Shown piece after piece: positions 7,524 to 15,227 of a DNA stretch of 22,066 nucleotides. The translations under genes were made by a program, and so were the position numbers. Position 1 is the first letter of the stretch, and every line of letters starts with the position of its first letter. The DNA comes from Catenibacterium mitsuoka_A. Lineage in GTDB: Bacteria > Bacillota_I > Bacilli_A > Erysipelotrichales > Coprobacillaceae. Under the pieces are notes generated by a model that saw only the letters and a program-made list of their open reading frames with translations, had not been told where the DNA came from and did no database searches. The stretch lies in assembly GCF_964259225.1 (NCBI RefSeq), contig NZ_CAXVKN010000038.1. One strand, given 5' to 3'.

Positions 7524-7970
7524 CTAATTTACAGAATCACTTTTATTCATGCTTTCAAGATATGTAAATATATCTTTCGCATTATCACTATAATCACAAC
7601 TTAGAACAGCCAATGACATCAATAAGAATAGATCACTATAATTACTTAATTCTAAGTCTATACCAATCGCATTCTCATCTCTTACTCCCACTAATTCCTG
7701 CTGCTCATGCGCAAAACCACGATCCACTGCCTTAGAAACAAGCAGTTCGTAGTTTCCTTCATAATAACTGGAAACAAAATCATTAAAATCCTTACCGACA
7801 ATCTCTATTACATTTTCAATTGTCTCATCAGATTCTTCTGCAAGTGTATTGATAAACTGTTCTAACATCACAACAACATACTCAATTACACTATCCGCAT
7901 TTGCAGTCTCTTCGTTATATATGACATACATGCCTTTGTCATCATAGTAAGATGTAAATAAATGTTTCAT
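7524..7970 (-). CDS. Unrecognised acidic 148-aa protein coupled to argF
   Basis: I do not recognise this family. The protein is acidic and rich in Asp, Glu, Ser and Tyr. It has no signal peptide, no clear membrane helix and one Cys (C124). It looks mostly helical, with a hydrophobic segment at about 112-123 (YSDLFLLMSLAVLS) that resembles a buried helix. Its ATG overlaps the argF stop in a TAATG arrangement (shared base 7970), which implies translational coupling and therefore real expression. It is the last gene before the operon terminator. The context suggests a link with ornithine carbamoyltransferase or with the operon's aromatic-amino-acid signal, but nothing in the sequence says what it does. 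Confidence 0.75.
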   Translation of the reverse strand: MKHLFTSYYDDKGMYVIYNEETANADSVIEYVVVMLEQFINTLAEESDETIENVIEIVGKDFNDFVSSYYEGNYELLVSKAVDRGFAHEQQELVGVRDENAIGIDLELSNYSDLFLLMSLAVLSCDYSDNAKDIFTYLESMNKSDSVN

Positions 7971-8959
7971 TAATCTTCTTTACCTAATGTTGCAACCATA
8001 ACAGCTTTAATTGTATGAAGTCTATTTTCTGCTTCATCAAATACAACAGAGTTTTTGCTTCTGAATACTTCATCATCCACTTCACGAACATCTAATCCCT
8101 GTTCATGTTTTACTCTTGCTGTTTCTGTTTCAAAATCATGGTAAGATGGTAGACAATGCATAAATAATGTGTTGTCATTATGTGTCTTACTCATTAATTC
8201 TTCGGTTACTTTAAATGGACTTAATAATTCTACTCTTGGTTTATACAATGATTCATCTTCACCCATTGAAACCCAGATATCAGTATAGATAACATCTGCA
8301 CCATCAACTGCATCTGTATCATCAGTAATAGTCAAACTTCCACCAGACTTTTTACATTCCTCCTGACAATAAGCCACGACTTCTGGATCCATTTCTAATG
8401 ATTTAGGACCTAAACATACAAAATGCATTCCCACCTTACATGCACCATACATTAATCCATAACAAACATTATTTCTAATATCACCAGTAAAGACAAACTT
8501 AATTTCGTTTAAAGGCTTATCAAGATGTTCCTGAATAGTAAGGAAATCAGCTAAAGTCTGAGTAGGATGGTCAACATCTGTTAAACCATTCCATACAGGT
8601 ACTCCTGAATACTTAGCTAATGCTTCAACGTTTTCCTGCTTAAATCCTCTAAATTCAATCCCATCAAACATTCTACCTAGTACTTTCGCTGTATCTTCAA
8701 TTGACTCCTTCTTTCCCATCTGTGACTGAGTCAAGAAAGTAGCATGTCCTCCTTCATCAAGAACACCTACTTCAAAAGCACATCTTGTACGTGTAGATGT
8801 TTTTTCGAATAATAAGGCAATATTCTTACCTTCAAGTGAATGACCAATCTTTCCTGCTTTCTTCTTAGCCTTTAGCTTTTTAGCTAAGTCTAGAAGATAA
8901 TAGATTTCTTCTTTAGTATAATCCTTAAGTGTTAAAAAACTTCTCCCGTGTAAATCCAT
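7970..8959 (-). CDS. argF: Ornithine carbamoyltransferase
   Basis: The enzyme joins ornithine and carbamoyl phosphate to give citrulline, in the cytosol. At 329 aa it has the family length. The carbamoyl-phosphate loop STRTR is at 55-59 (in FEKTSTRTRCAFEVG), HPTQ at 131-134, the ornithine-binding D227 with SMG at 231-233, and HCLP at 268-271. AAGGAAG lies about 9 nt upstream of the ATG. The gene begins 19 nt after the aroF stop with no room for a promoter, so it is almost certainly co-transcribed with aroF and controlled by the T-box. No arginine deiminase, carbamate kinase or other arg genes are visible, so an anabolic or catabolic role cannot be settled from here. Confidence 0.93.
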   Translation of the reverse strand: MDLHGRSFLTLKDYTKEEIYYLLDLAKKLKAKKKAGKIGHSLEGKNIALLFEKTSTRTRCAFEVGVLDEGGHATFLTQSQMGKKESIEDTAKVLGRMFDGIEFRGFKQENVEALAKYSGVPVWNGLTDVDHPTQTLADFLTIQEHLDKPLNEIKFVFTGDIRNNVCYGLMYGACKVGMHFVCLGPKSLEMDPEVVAYCQEECKKSGGSLTITDDTDAVDGADVIYTDIWVSMGEDESLYKPRVELLSPFKVTEELMSKTHNDNTLFMHCLPSYHDFETETARVKHEQGLDVREVDDEVFRSKNSVVFDEAENRLHTIKAVMVATLGKED

Positions 8960-8978
8960 AATTATACTTCCTTTCTAC

Positions 8979-9995
8979 TTATATTTCTTTACCTACTACT
9001 TTACCAATTTCTCGTAATTCTTCAATAAGTTTTGTATATTTTTTAGGCTTTAATGACTGAGCCCCATCACATAATGCATGTTCTGGATCATTATGTACTT
9101 CAATAAGTAATCCATCACATCCTGCTGCAACACTTGCCTTAGCCATTGGTTCTACTAACCACCATTTACCACCAGCGTGTGATGGGTCAATGATTACAGG
9201 TAAATGAGTCATTTTTCTAAGTACTGGAATAGCCTGTAAGTCTAGAGTGTTTCTTGTATATGTTTCGAATGTTCTTACACCTCTTTCACATAGGATGACA
9301 TTCTCATTACCACTTGCCATGATATATTCTGCACTCATGATCCATTCCTGATATGTTGCGCTTAATCCTCTCTTTAATAGGATAGGCTTCTTAACTCTTG
9401 CACCTACTTCCTTAAGTAAAGTGAAGTTCTGCATGTTTCTTGCACCAATCTGAACTAAGTCTACCTTTTCATTGAATTCATCAATATCATCAGCACTCAT
9501 AAGTTCTGATACGATTGGTAAACCTGTTTTCTTCTTAGCAGCTACTAAGTAATCTAAACCAGTAGAACCTAATCCCTGGAATGCATATGGAGATGTTCTA
9601 GGCTTGAATGCACCACCTCTAAGCATATTAGCACCAGCTGCTTTTACTTCCTTCGCAATCGCAATAACCTGTTCTTCTGATTCTACAGAACAAGGACCAG
9701 CAATAAGAGCCATATTGCCTCCACCTACTTTTACACCATCTACATCCACAATAGTATCTTCAGGATGGAATGCTCTGTTAGCAAGCTTATAAGGCTGTTC
9801 AACTCTCATTACCTTTTCTACATTAGGTGAAACTTCAATATCTCTAGGATCTACTTTAGTCGTATCACCAATTACACCAATAATAGTAGTTTCATGACCA
9901 GTAGAAACATGTGGTTCTAAACCATAGCTTTCAATCTTGTCAGTTACTTTCTTGATATCGTTTTCATCACATTTTGGTTTTAATACAATAATCAT
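8979..9995 (-). CDS. aroF: 3-deoxy-7-phosphoheptulonate (DAHP) synthase, class I beta with ferredoxin-like N-terminal domain
   Basis: It catalyses the first step of the shikimate pathway, condensing phosphoenolpyruvate and erythrose 4-phosphate. The 338-aa form chosen begins MIIVLKP, with GGAGG about 10 nt upstream; a 23-residue upstream extension of the frame would run into the T-box terminator and is not used. Residues 1-70 are a ferredoxin-like regulatory domain, as in Thermotoga-type enzymes where it mediates feedback inhibition. Residues 90-338 form the TIM barrel, with IAGPCSVES (98-106), RGGAFKPRTSPY (126-137), LKRG and DPSHAGGKW. First gene of the operon and directly downstream of a T-box leader, so starvation for one aromatic amino acid should induce it. 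Confidence 0.93.
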   Translation of the reverse strand: MIIVLKPKCDENDIKKVTDKIESYGLEPHVSTGHETTIIGVIGDTTKVDPRDIEVSPNVEKVMRVEQPYKLANRAFHPEDTIVDVDGVKVGGGNMALIAGPCSVESEEQVIAIAKEVKAAGANMLRGGAFKPRTSPYAFQGLGSTGLDYLVAAKKKTGLPIVSELMSADDIDEFNEKVDLVQIGARNMQNFTLLKEVGARVKKPILLKRGLSATYQEWIMSAEYIMASGNENVILCERGVRTFETYTRNTLDLQAIPVLRKMTHLPVIIDPSHAGGKWWLVEPMAKASVAAGCDGLLIEVHNDPEHALCDGAQSLKPKKYTKLIEELREIGKVVGKEI

Positions 9996-10016
9996 AATTT
10001 TTTCCTCCAGGTATAT

Positions 10017-10052
10017 AAAAAGTCCCTCTCGATTATAAGGACGAGAGGGACT
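10017..10052 (-). terminator. T-box regulated terminator
   Basis: AGTCCCTCTCG pairs perfectly with CGAGAGGGACT and is followed by TTTTT. The competing antiterminator would form from the T-box core just upstream and the 5' arm of this stem. Confidence 0.85.
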
Positions 10053-10275
10053 TCGCGTTACCACCTTATTTTATCCATATATCACTATATAGACCTCTGT
10101 GAGTACTATCATACTCTGACGATATAACGGTCGTACCCGTGGATACTTACTTCATTTCAATATCCCGACTCCTTGATGTATTTCATTCACATGGATCATT
10201 CCCTCTCAGCACTAGGAACTCTCTGTAAATCCAAAAACTGAATGTTCTTTTCAATTCGCTGTCTTTTTTGTATAT
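10017..10275 (-). promoter_or_regulatory. T-box leader of the aroF-argF operon
   Basis: The minus-strand leader contains AGAGAGTT (10224-10217) near the Stem I base and the T-box core AAGGTGGTAACGCG (10067-10054). An 11-bp terminator follows (10052-10042 with 10031-10021) and then TTTTT. T-boxes read uncharged tRNA through a specifier codon and the tRNA NCCA end. The pairing element is TGGT, which calls for a tRNA with discriminator A; this fits tRNA-Tyr or tRNA-Phe but not bacterial tRNA-Trp (G). A candidate specifier is TAC (Tyr) at 10180-10178, just after GAAA. The class is clear; the Tyr assignment is inference. Confidence 0.88.
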
Positions 10276-10281
10276 GAATCT

Positions 10282-10310
10282 AATATAAGAGCCTTAAAAC
10301 CAAATGTCAA
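10282..10310 (-). promoter_or_regulatory. Promoter of the aroF-argF operon
   Basis: On the minus strand the -35 is a perfect TTGACA (10310-10305), the spacer is 17 nt, and the -10 is TATATT (10287-10282). Transcription should start near 10275, giving a leader of about 280 nt. Confidence 0.85.
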
Positions 10311-10453
10311 TGATTTTTATAAAGTAAGCGAATACATTTAGAAAAAAATAAAAATATTTCTTTTTATGCTACTTATATGAGTGAAAATTTATTCAAATAG
10401 TATATGTGTTAGAAAAAATTATGAGAAGCACATCAAAATAAACCATTTTTTTC

Positions 10454-10482
10454 TTGAAAACATCCCTTATGCATACTATAAT
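10454..10482 (+). promoter_or_regulatory. tRNA-Leu promoter
   Basis: TTGAAA (10454-10459), a 17-nt spacer and a perfect TATAAT (10477-10482), ending 15 nt before the tRNA. The roughly 140 bases between this and the aroF promoter show nothing else I can support. Confidence 0.8.
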
Positions 10483-10497
10483 AATACCGTTGTCAAT

Positions 10498-10584
10498 GCC
10501 CTTGTGATGAAATTGGTAGACATAGCAGACTCAAAATCTGCCGGCTTCAAACCCATACCGGTTCGAGTCCGGTCAAGGGCACCA
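10498..10584 (+). tRNA. tRNA-Leu (anticodon CAA)
   Basis: The acceptor arms GCCCTTG (10498-10504) and CAAGGGC (10574-10580) pair perfectly, and ACCA (10581-10584) is encoded. The anticodon stem GCAGA/TCTGC encloses loop CTCAAAA, giving anticodon CAA, which decodes UUG. A long variable arm marks a class II tRNA, as expected for leucine. The D-loop GGTAGAC and the T-loop TTCGAGT, closed by CCGG/CCGG, are present. Confidence 0.96.
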
Positions 10585-10597
10585 ACTGTTAATGATT

Positions 10598-10626
10598 AAG
10601 CTGGGATAAATTCTCAGCTTTTTTTT
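10598..10626 (+). terminator. tRNA-Leu terminator
   Basis: AAGCTGGGA (10598-10606) pairs with TCTCAGCTT (10612-10620) with one G-U pair, followed by a run of eight T. Confidence 0.85.
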
Positions 10627-10650
10627 GTGTCTAAAAAAAGGAATAGATGA

Positions 10651-11061
10651 CTATTCCTCACTAAATAATACTTCTTCTACAATAGCAGCGGCATCTCTAA
10701 TACAGTCAGGACAAGTTCTTAACAACTTACCTGTTTCTACACCTTTTAAAACTTTACATGTAGTTGTAGAATTTTTTTCTTTAAATTTCTGCATGATTTC
10801 TCTAGATAACTTATAAGTACTTGCTTTACTATTTGGCTTATCTAGATTGCCTGTACTATTCTTACATCCTGCTAGAAGACATGCACCAGTAACAGCACCA
10901 CAAGTTCCTTCCATGCAGCCTACACCTAGACCTAAGCCTTCAGCTACCTTAAACATTGTTTCTTCATCCATACCTACAAGATCACAATAAGTACATGCAA
11001 TAGCCTGTGCACAGTTATAACCCTTATCATGTCTCTTAATAGTTTCATCAATACGTGTCAT
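10651..11061 (-). CDS. C_GCAxxG_C_C family putative redox protein
   Basis: A small Cys-rich protein of the C_GCAxxG_C_C family, thought to be redox-active or metal-binding but not experimentally defined. In the 136-aa form the cysteines are C17 (in GYNCAQAI), C23, C26, C49, C54, C61, C66, C102, C117 and C120. GCMEGTCGAVTGAC covers 48-61, and a C-terminal TCPDC follows. The start chosen is the ATG at 11061, because GGAGG sits 8 nt upstream; an in-frame ATG at 11076 would overlap tag but has no ribosome site. The site lies within the last codons of tag, so the two are co-transcribed and probably coupled. No membrane or export signal is seen. Confidence 0.85.
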   Translation of the reverse strand: MTRIDETIKRHDKGYNCAQAIACTYCDLVGMDEETMFKVAEGLGLGVGCMEGTCGAVTGACLLAGCKNSTGNLDKPNSKASTYKLSREIMQKFKEKNSTTTCKVLKGVETGKLLRTCPDCIRDAAAIVEEVLFSEE

Positions 11062-11066
11062 ATCCT

Positions 11067-11609
11067 TTACCTCCATTCACAATTCATGAGATGATCATTA
11101 TAAATACCAATCGCCTGTAAATAACTATAAATAATCACAGGACCTACAAATTTAAAGCCACGTTTCTTTAAATCTTGAGATATCTTAGTAGACAGTGCAT
11201 CACTTGCAGGAATTTCTTTTTCATCCACATAACGATGATCAATCACCTTAAAATCTACAAAAGACCAGATATAATGATCAAAGCTGCCAAACTCTTCCTG
11301 CACGTTTAGAAAAGCTTTCGCATTGATTATAATACTATTGATTTTTAAACGATTATGAATAATCCCTTCAGCTTCATAGAGAGATTCTATTTTTTCATTA
11401 GAATAAGAGGCAATTTTGTGATAATCAAAATCATCAAATGCCTGATTATAAGCTTCTTCCTTCTTTAAAATAGTATCCCAGGATAATCCTGCCTGCATGC
11501 CTTCTAAAACAAGCATCTTAAATAACATTTTTTCATCATGTGTTTCTTTACACCATTGATGGTCATGATATTTGATTGCTTCTTTACTTTTAGCCCATGA
11601 ACACCTCAT
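11067..11609 (-). CDS. tag: DNA-3-methyladenine glycosylase I
   Basis: A base-excision repair enzyme that removes 3-methyladenine from alkylated DNA. The 180-aa form starts at MRCSW, preceded by AAGGAGG with 9-nt spacing; the frame is open for 16 more codons upstream but those have no family match. The zinc-binding set of Tag is present: C3 (MRCSWA), H15 (YHDHQW), and H173 with C177 at the C-terminus (NDHLMNC). EGMQAGLSWDTILKK matches the family's E..QAGLSW block. It overlaps the ribosome site of the downstream Cys-rich gene. Confidence 0.92.
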   Translation of the reverse strand: MRCSWAKSKEAIKYHDHQWCKETHDEKMLFKMLVLEGMQAGLSWDTILKKEEAYNQAFDDFDYHKIASYSNEKIESLYEAEGIIHNRLKINSIIINAKAFLNVQEEFGSFDHYIWSFVDFKVIDHRYVDEKEIPASDALSTKISQDLKKRGFKFVGPVIIYSYLQAIGIYNDHLMNCEWR

Positions 11610-11629
11610 TAAATAATCCTCCTTTTCAC

Positions 11630-11676
11630 ATTGTAGCATATCCAAAGTAGTCAACACATCTATTTTTTTGTATAAT
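11630..11676. promoter_or_regulatory. Divergent promoter region between tag and the NOP/Sun methyltransferase gene
   Basis: Minus strand: TGCTACAAT (11638-11630) is an extended -10 about 20 nt upstream of the tag start. Plus strand: a perfect TATAAT (11671-11676) lies 22 nt upstream of the methyltransferase ATG, with no good -35. The two promoters would be back to back. Confidence 0.5.
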
Positions 11677-11698
11677 AGTTCAGAAAGGACGTGAATTT

Positions 11699-13012
11699 AT
11701 GGAACAATTTGATGCCCGTATGAAGTCTTTATTAAAAGATGAATATGATGACTTTAAGAAAGCTTTATTAGAAAAGCCAGTTAAAGGTTTATATTTAAAT
11801 AGAAATAAGAAAAATGTAGAAAGAGTACTAGATAAGAACTATGTAGAACATCATCCTATTGTAGAAAATGGTTATCTTTATGATGAAAACTATCATCCAG
11901 GAAGAAGTGCTTATTTTCTTGCAGGACTTTATTATATCCAGGAACCAAGTGCGATGCTTGTAGCAGATGCATTACCTATTGAACCTGATGATTTTGTGTT
12001 AGATATGTGCGGGGCACCAGGAGGTAAAAGCTGTGAGATTGCATCTCGATTAACTGGAGAAGGTGTATTAATTGCGAATGATATAGAAGCCTCTCGTGCC
12101 CGTATTTTAAGTGAGAATATTGAACGTTTTGGTTTAGATAATACAATAGTCACAAATGTAGATCCCATGCGCTTTACTAAACAATTTCAGGAAGCATTTG
12201 ATAAGATTGTCTTAGATGCACCTTGTAGTGGAGAAGGGATGTTTAGAAAACTTGAACAGGCAATAGATACATGGAGTGAAGAGAAGGTATTAGAATGTGC
12301 TCATATTCAAAAGAACCTATTAAAAGGTGCTTATGATATGTTGAAGCAGGGTGGTATGGTTATTTATTCTACATGTACTTACTCATATGAAGAAAATGAA
12401 GCAATGGTTCATTATGCAGTGGATGAGCTTGGCTTCGAATTACTTCCTTTAAATAAATCCAATGGTTTATGTCCAGGCGTAGATCTAGATGAAGTAGTGA
12501 GATGTTATCCTCATCATTATCGTGGAGAAGGACACTTTATCGCCTTACTAAGAAAACCAGGCAATAGTCCAAGAAAACAAGTACGTACAATAAAACCTTC
12601 AGTTAATCTAGCTGACTTAAAGGTCTTAAAAGCTTTCTACCAGGAGAATCTCAATAAGAAAGTACCTTCATACATCATAGAAAATAATGGACATCTTTAT
12701 GCAGTTAAGAAGAACTTCCCAGAACTAAAAGGAATCAGAGTATTACGTAATGGGCTCTATTTAGGTGAAGCGAGAAAGAATAGATTTATACCTAGCTATT
12801 CTCTTGCCCTAACTCTCACTAAACAAGATGTTAAAAGAAGTTACGATTATCCATGTGATAGTGAAGAAATCAAGAAATATATCCATGGTGAAACTCTAGA
12901 AGGAACAGGAGAAAAAGGCTTTGGTGTCATCTTTGTAGATGGGTATCCACTTTCCTTCTATAAAGAAAGCAATCAGGTTAAAAACTTATTTCCTAAGGGA
13001 CTGAGACGATGA
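11699..13012 (+). CDS. rsmF: NOP2/Sun (RsmB/RsmF-type) rRNA m5C methyltransferase
   Basis: The 437-aa protein uses S-adenosylmethionine to make 5-methylcytosine in rRNA. The SAM-binding motif is LDMCGAPGGKS (101-111). The two catalytic cysteines of the family are C176 in VLDAPCSGEGMF and C226 in YSTCTYSYEENE. The N-terminal 70 residues resemble the family's RNA-binding arm, and the region after 300 matches the RsmF-type C-terminal extension rather than the NusB-bearing RsmB. The exact cytosine cannot be read from sequence, so the symbol is by family. AAGGA at 11685-11689 precedes the ATG. It overlaps the next gene by four bases (ATGA). Confidence 0.87.
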   Translation: MEQFDARMKSLLKDEYDDFKKALLEKPVKGLYLNRNKKNVERVLDKNYVEHHPIVENGYLYDENYHPGRSAYFLAGLYYIQEPSAMLVADALPIEPDDFVLDMCGAPGGKSCEIASRLTGEGVLIANDIEASRARILSENIERFGLDNTIVTNVDPMRFTKQFQEAFDKIVLDAPCSGEGMFRKLEQAIDTWSEEKVLECAHIQKNLLKGAYDMLKQGGMVIYSTCTYSYEENEAMVHYAVDELGFELLPLNKSNGLCPGVDLDEVVRCYPHHYRGEGHFIALLRKPGNSPRKQVRTIKPSVNLADLKVLKAFYQENLNKKVPSYIIENNGHLYAVKKNFPELKGIRVLRNGLYLGEARKNRFIPSYSLALTLTKQDVKRSYDYPCDSEEIKKYIHGETLEGTGEKGFGVIFVDGYPLSFYKESNQVKNLFPKGLRR

Positions 13013-13449
13013 ATCGTTACTTTAGCTTACGTGATGAAGTATTACATCTTTTAGATGAAAAAAGTCATGGATATTATAAAAGAGATGCTATTGCACATAT
13101 GTTTCAGGTAGAAACATTATGTTTATTACTTGCAAAAGAAAGAAATCTAGATGATGAGTTATGCGCTATTATCGGTCTTCTTCATGATATTGCGGTTCCT
13201 ATTTATTCTTCTAGTTTTCAGCATGCCACTCGTTCAAGTGAATTGGCAAAAGAATTACTGAATCCTATATTTAGCGAAGAAGAAAAGAACATTATAATAA
13301 CTGCAATCAGTAATCATTCACATAAAGAACGCAAAGATGATGCATATAGTGAACTGATTAAAGATGCAGATTGTTGGAGCCATTATCTTGAAAAGACAGT
13401 TTTAAAGCATGAAGAATCAGAAAGACTAAAACTTCTTAAGATTATGTGA
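13009..13449 (+). CDS. HD-domain protein, putative phosphohydrolase
   Basis: A 146-aa HD-superfamily protein. The metal-binding pattern is H30 (DAIAHMFQVE), H59-D60 (GLLHDIAVP), His residues at 103 and 105 (SNHSHK) and D119/D121 (IKDADCW). Members hydrolyse phosphate esters of nucleotides or related compounds; the substrate is not predictable here. The ATG overlaps the stop of the NOP/Sun gene (ATGA), so translation is coupled. Its partner suggests housekeeping RNA or nucleotide metabolism. Confidence 0.8.
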   Translation: MNRYFSLRDEVLHLLDEKSHGYYKRDAIAHMFQVETLCLLLAKERNLDDELCAIIGLLHDIAVPIYSSSFQHATRSSELAKELLNPIFSEEEKNIIITAISNHSHKERKDDAYSELIKDADCWSHYLEKTVLKHEESERLKLLKIM

Positions 13450-13463
13450 ATTTACATATGACA

Positions 13464-13492
13464 TTGGGTTTTAATTGGAGCTGTGTTATAAT
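13464..13492 (+). promoter_or_regulatory. Promoter of the NlpC/P60 gene
   Basis: The -35 is TTGGGT (13464-13469), the spacer is 17 nt, and the -10 is TATAAT (13487-13492) with the extended element TGT in front. Confidence 0.75.
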
Positions 13493-13519
13493 TAACTGTG
13501 CGTAAAGGAAGGTGATTTT

Positions 13520-14860
13520 GTGAAAAGAGGACATAAAATAGTATCATTGCTTATTGCATGTGCGATGGTAACTCCGCTTGCTTTTTCTAATGTGAATACA
13601 GTAGAAGCGGCCAATAAATTTGAAGGTCAGGAAACAAAGTATTATAAGCTTTGTTCATCTAAGACACTTACACGTTCAAATCAGAATACTTGTAAAGAGT
13701 TTAATAAATATTTAAAAACAAAAAGTGCAAGCTTAAAGAGTGAAATCAGCAGCAAACAGAGTAATGTTGATAGTGCAAAGCTATCTATTTCAGATGCAGC
13801 AAATAAGATTAATAGCTTAAATAGTCAGATCAATGAAGCCACTCAGAAGATTGCTTATATGAATACTGCAATCACAAATGCTGAAAACAATCTAAATGAA
13901 AAGAAGGCTTTATTAAAGGATAGAATTTATTCTATGCAGAGTCAGATGAATTCTAATGCTTATGTTGATTATTTATTTAATGCAAGTTCATTCTCAGATT
14001 TCTTCTCAAGAGCTGCAACTCTTAAGGATTTAACTTCTTATGAAACAGATTTAATGAATGAAATCAAGGAAGAACAGAAGCAGTTAGAAATTCAGAAACA
14101 GACACTTGTTGATACTCAGACTGCACTTAATGCGCAGAAGAGTCAGGCTGAAGAATTACAGAAAACATTAGTTGCAAAACTTGAAGCTGAACAGAAGGCT
14201 TTACAGGACAAGCAGAGTGATTTATCTGATAATGAAAGCAACATTGGTACAATTGCCCAGAACTTAGTTGAATTAAGTAAGGCATCAGATGAATCTAAAG
14301 TAAGTGGTGTAACTCATGCAACACCAAACAAGAACAACAGTTCTTCTAGTAATAGTGGTTCTTCTAATAATGGAGGATCATCAAACAACAGTGGTTCATC
14401 AAACAATGGTGGAGGGAATACAATACCAACACCAACACCTAGTCCAGATCAGTCTTCTAGAGGACTTGCGATTGCGAACAAGGCATTAACTCGTCAGGGT
14501 TATATGTATTCATGGGGTGGATGTCACTCTATGAGTCAGATTGCAAACCCTAACTGGACTAAGTTCGACTGTTCAGGTCTAGTTAACTGGGCTCATTATC
14601 AGGCTGGTGTTAATATTGGATCAAATACGACTAAGACATTATGTGGTGTAGGAACACAGGTAGATCGTGGTTCTATGCAGGCTGGTGATATTATTTTATT
14701 TAGTTCAAATGGTTCATATTCTGGTGTTCATCATGTTGGTATCTATATTGGTGGTAACCGTATGGTACATGCCCCTTCAAGTGGTAAACCAGTACAGGTT
14801 GCAACATTAGGAAATGGTTATTGGCAAAGAGAATTTTACCAGGCAAGAAGATGTTATTAA
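13520..14860 (+). CDS. Secreted NlpC/P60 peptidoglycan endopeptidase with coiled-coil domain (PcsB-like layout)
   Basis: The 446-aa protein starts at GTG (AAAGGAAGGTG upstream). The signal peptide is 1-30 (likely cut after VEA). A long coiled coil covers about 70-255, a Ser/Asn/Gly linker 270-300, and a short Thr-Pro stretch 301-309. The NlpC/P60 domain covers about 315-446, with catalytic C351 in FDCSGLVNW, H405 in HHVGIYIGG and H417 in MVHAPSSG. Such enzymes cut cell-wall stem peptides outside the cell. The coiled-coil plus linker layout resembles division hydrolases (PcsB/CwlO type) held inactive until engaged by FtsEX; no ftsEX is in view, so control by FtsEX is inference. It has its own strong promoter. 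Confidence 0.9.
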   Translation: MKRGHKIVSLLIACAMVTPLAFSNVNTVEAANKFEGQETKYYKLCSSKTLTRSNQNTCKEFNKYLKTKSASLKSEISSKQSNVDSAKLSISDAANKINSLNSQINEATQKIAYMNTAITNAENNLNEKKALLKDRIYSMQSQMNSNAYVDYLFNASSFSDFFSRAATLKDLTSYETDLMNEIKEEQKQLEIQKQTLVDTQTALNAQKSQAEELQKTLVAKLEAEQKALQDKQSDLSDNESNIGTIAQNLVELSKASDESKVSGVTHATPNKNNSSSSNSGSSNNGGSSNNSGSSNNGGGNTIPTPTPSPDQSSRGLAIANKALTRQGYMYSWGGCHSMSQIANPNWTKFDCSGLVNWAHYQAGVNIGSNTTKTLCGVGTQVDRGSMQAGDIILFSSNGSYSGVHHVGIYIGGNRMVHAPSSGKPVQVATLGNGYWQREFYQARRCY

Positions 14861-14865
14861 TTAGT

Positions 14866-15165
14866 GTCGAAAACCCCATAGGCTTGCTTATGGGATGAAA
14901 GCCACATAATTAAAAGAATTAAGATTAATAGAATCAAAGTATTGAATAGTGGAATCAAAATAGTATAAAATAAGCATCAGGGAGATTGACTATACTTCCT
15001 TATCGAAAGATAGAAATTTACCGTTAATGTGGTCGTTGGACTGCTTGGTAATAACAGTTCTTACTTAAATAGATTTATACTTGTATTCCAAAGTCTGAAA
15101 ATGATGTACGATTACAAGCTAAACTTGATAGTAAGAACCCCATGGGCTTGCCCGTGGGAGTAGTC
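14866..15165 (+). mobile_element. Probable decayed IS200/IS605 (TnpB-type) remnant
   Basis: No intact gene lies here. Two similar hairpins frame the segment: CCCATA/TATGGG at 14875-14894 and CCCATGGG/CCCGTGGG at 15139-15158. They share the core CCCCAT.GGCTTGC and a following GGGA. The second, with GTAAGAA before it and GGGAGTAGTCA after it, resembles the right-end hairpin of TnpB-encoding IS605 elements. A short open stretch ending at 14968 reads NRIKVLNSGIKIV, which resembles a TnpB C-terminal end (pattern INILNEG). The 170 bases between would correspond to the element's 3' region, where an omega RNA normally lies. All of this is by resemblance only. Confidence 0.4.
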
Positions 15166-15169
15166 AGTA

Positions 15170-15195
15170 AAAGGAATGCAAGGCATTCCTTTTTT
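15170..15195 (+). terminator. Strong Rho-independent terminator
   Basis: AAAGGAATGC (15170-15179) pairs perfectly with GCATTCCTTT (15183-15192) and runs into a T tract. It closes the region downstream of the NlpC/P60 gene and the element remnant. Confidence 0.9.
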
Positions 15196-15202
15196 AGCGC
15201 AA

Positions 15203-15227
15203 ATAAAAAAACGGTTTAACCGTTTTT
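15203..15227 (-). terminator. Palindromic terminator at the end of the small membrane protein gene
   Basis: A near-perfect AT-rich palindrome centred on GGTTTAACC, with A and T runs on both sides, works in either direction and includes the stop codon of the minus-strand gene. Exact limits are uncertain by a base or two because of homopolymer runs. Confidence 0.65.

Noticed and set aside
9996..10064. 23-residue N-terminal extension of DAHP synthase
   Set aside because: It would be encoded by the T-box terminator; the ATG at 9995 has a good GGAGG and gives the family-length start.
10381..10599. 72-aa + strand open frame across the tRNA
   Set aside because: It covers the tRNA-Leu promoter and gene, and has no independent coding evidence.
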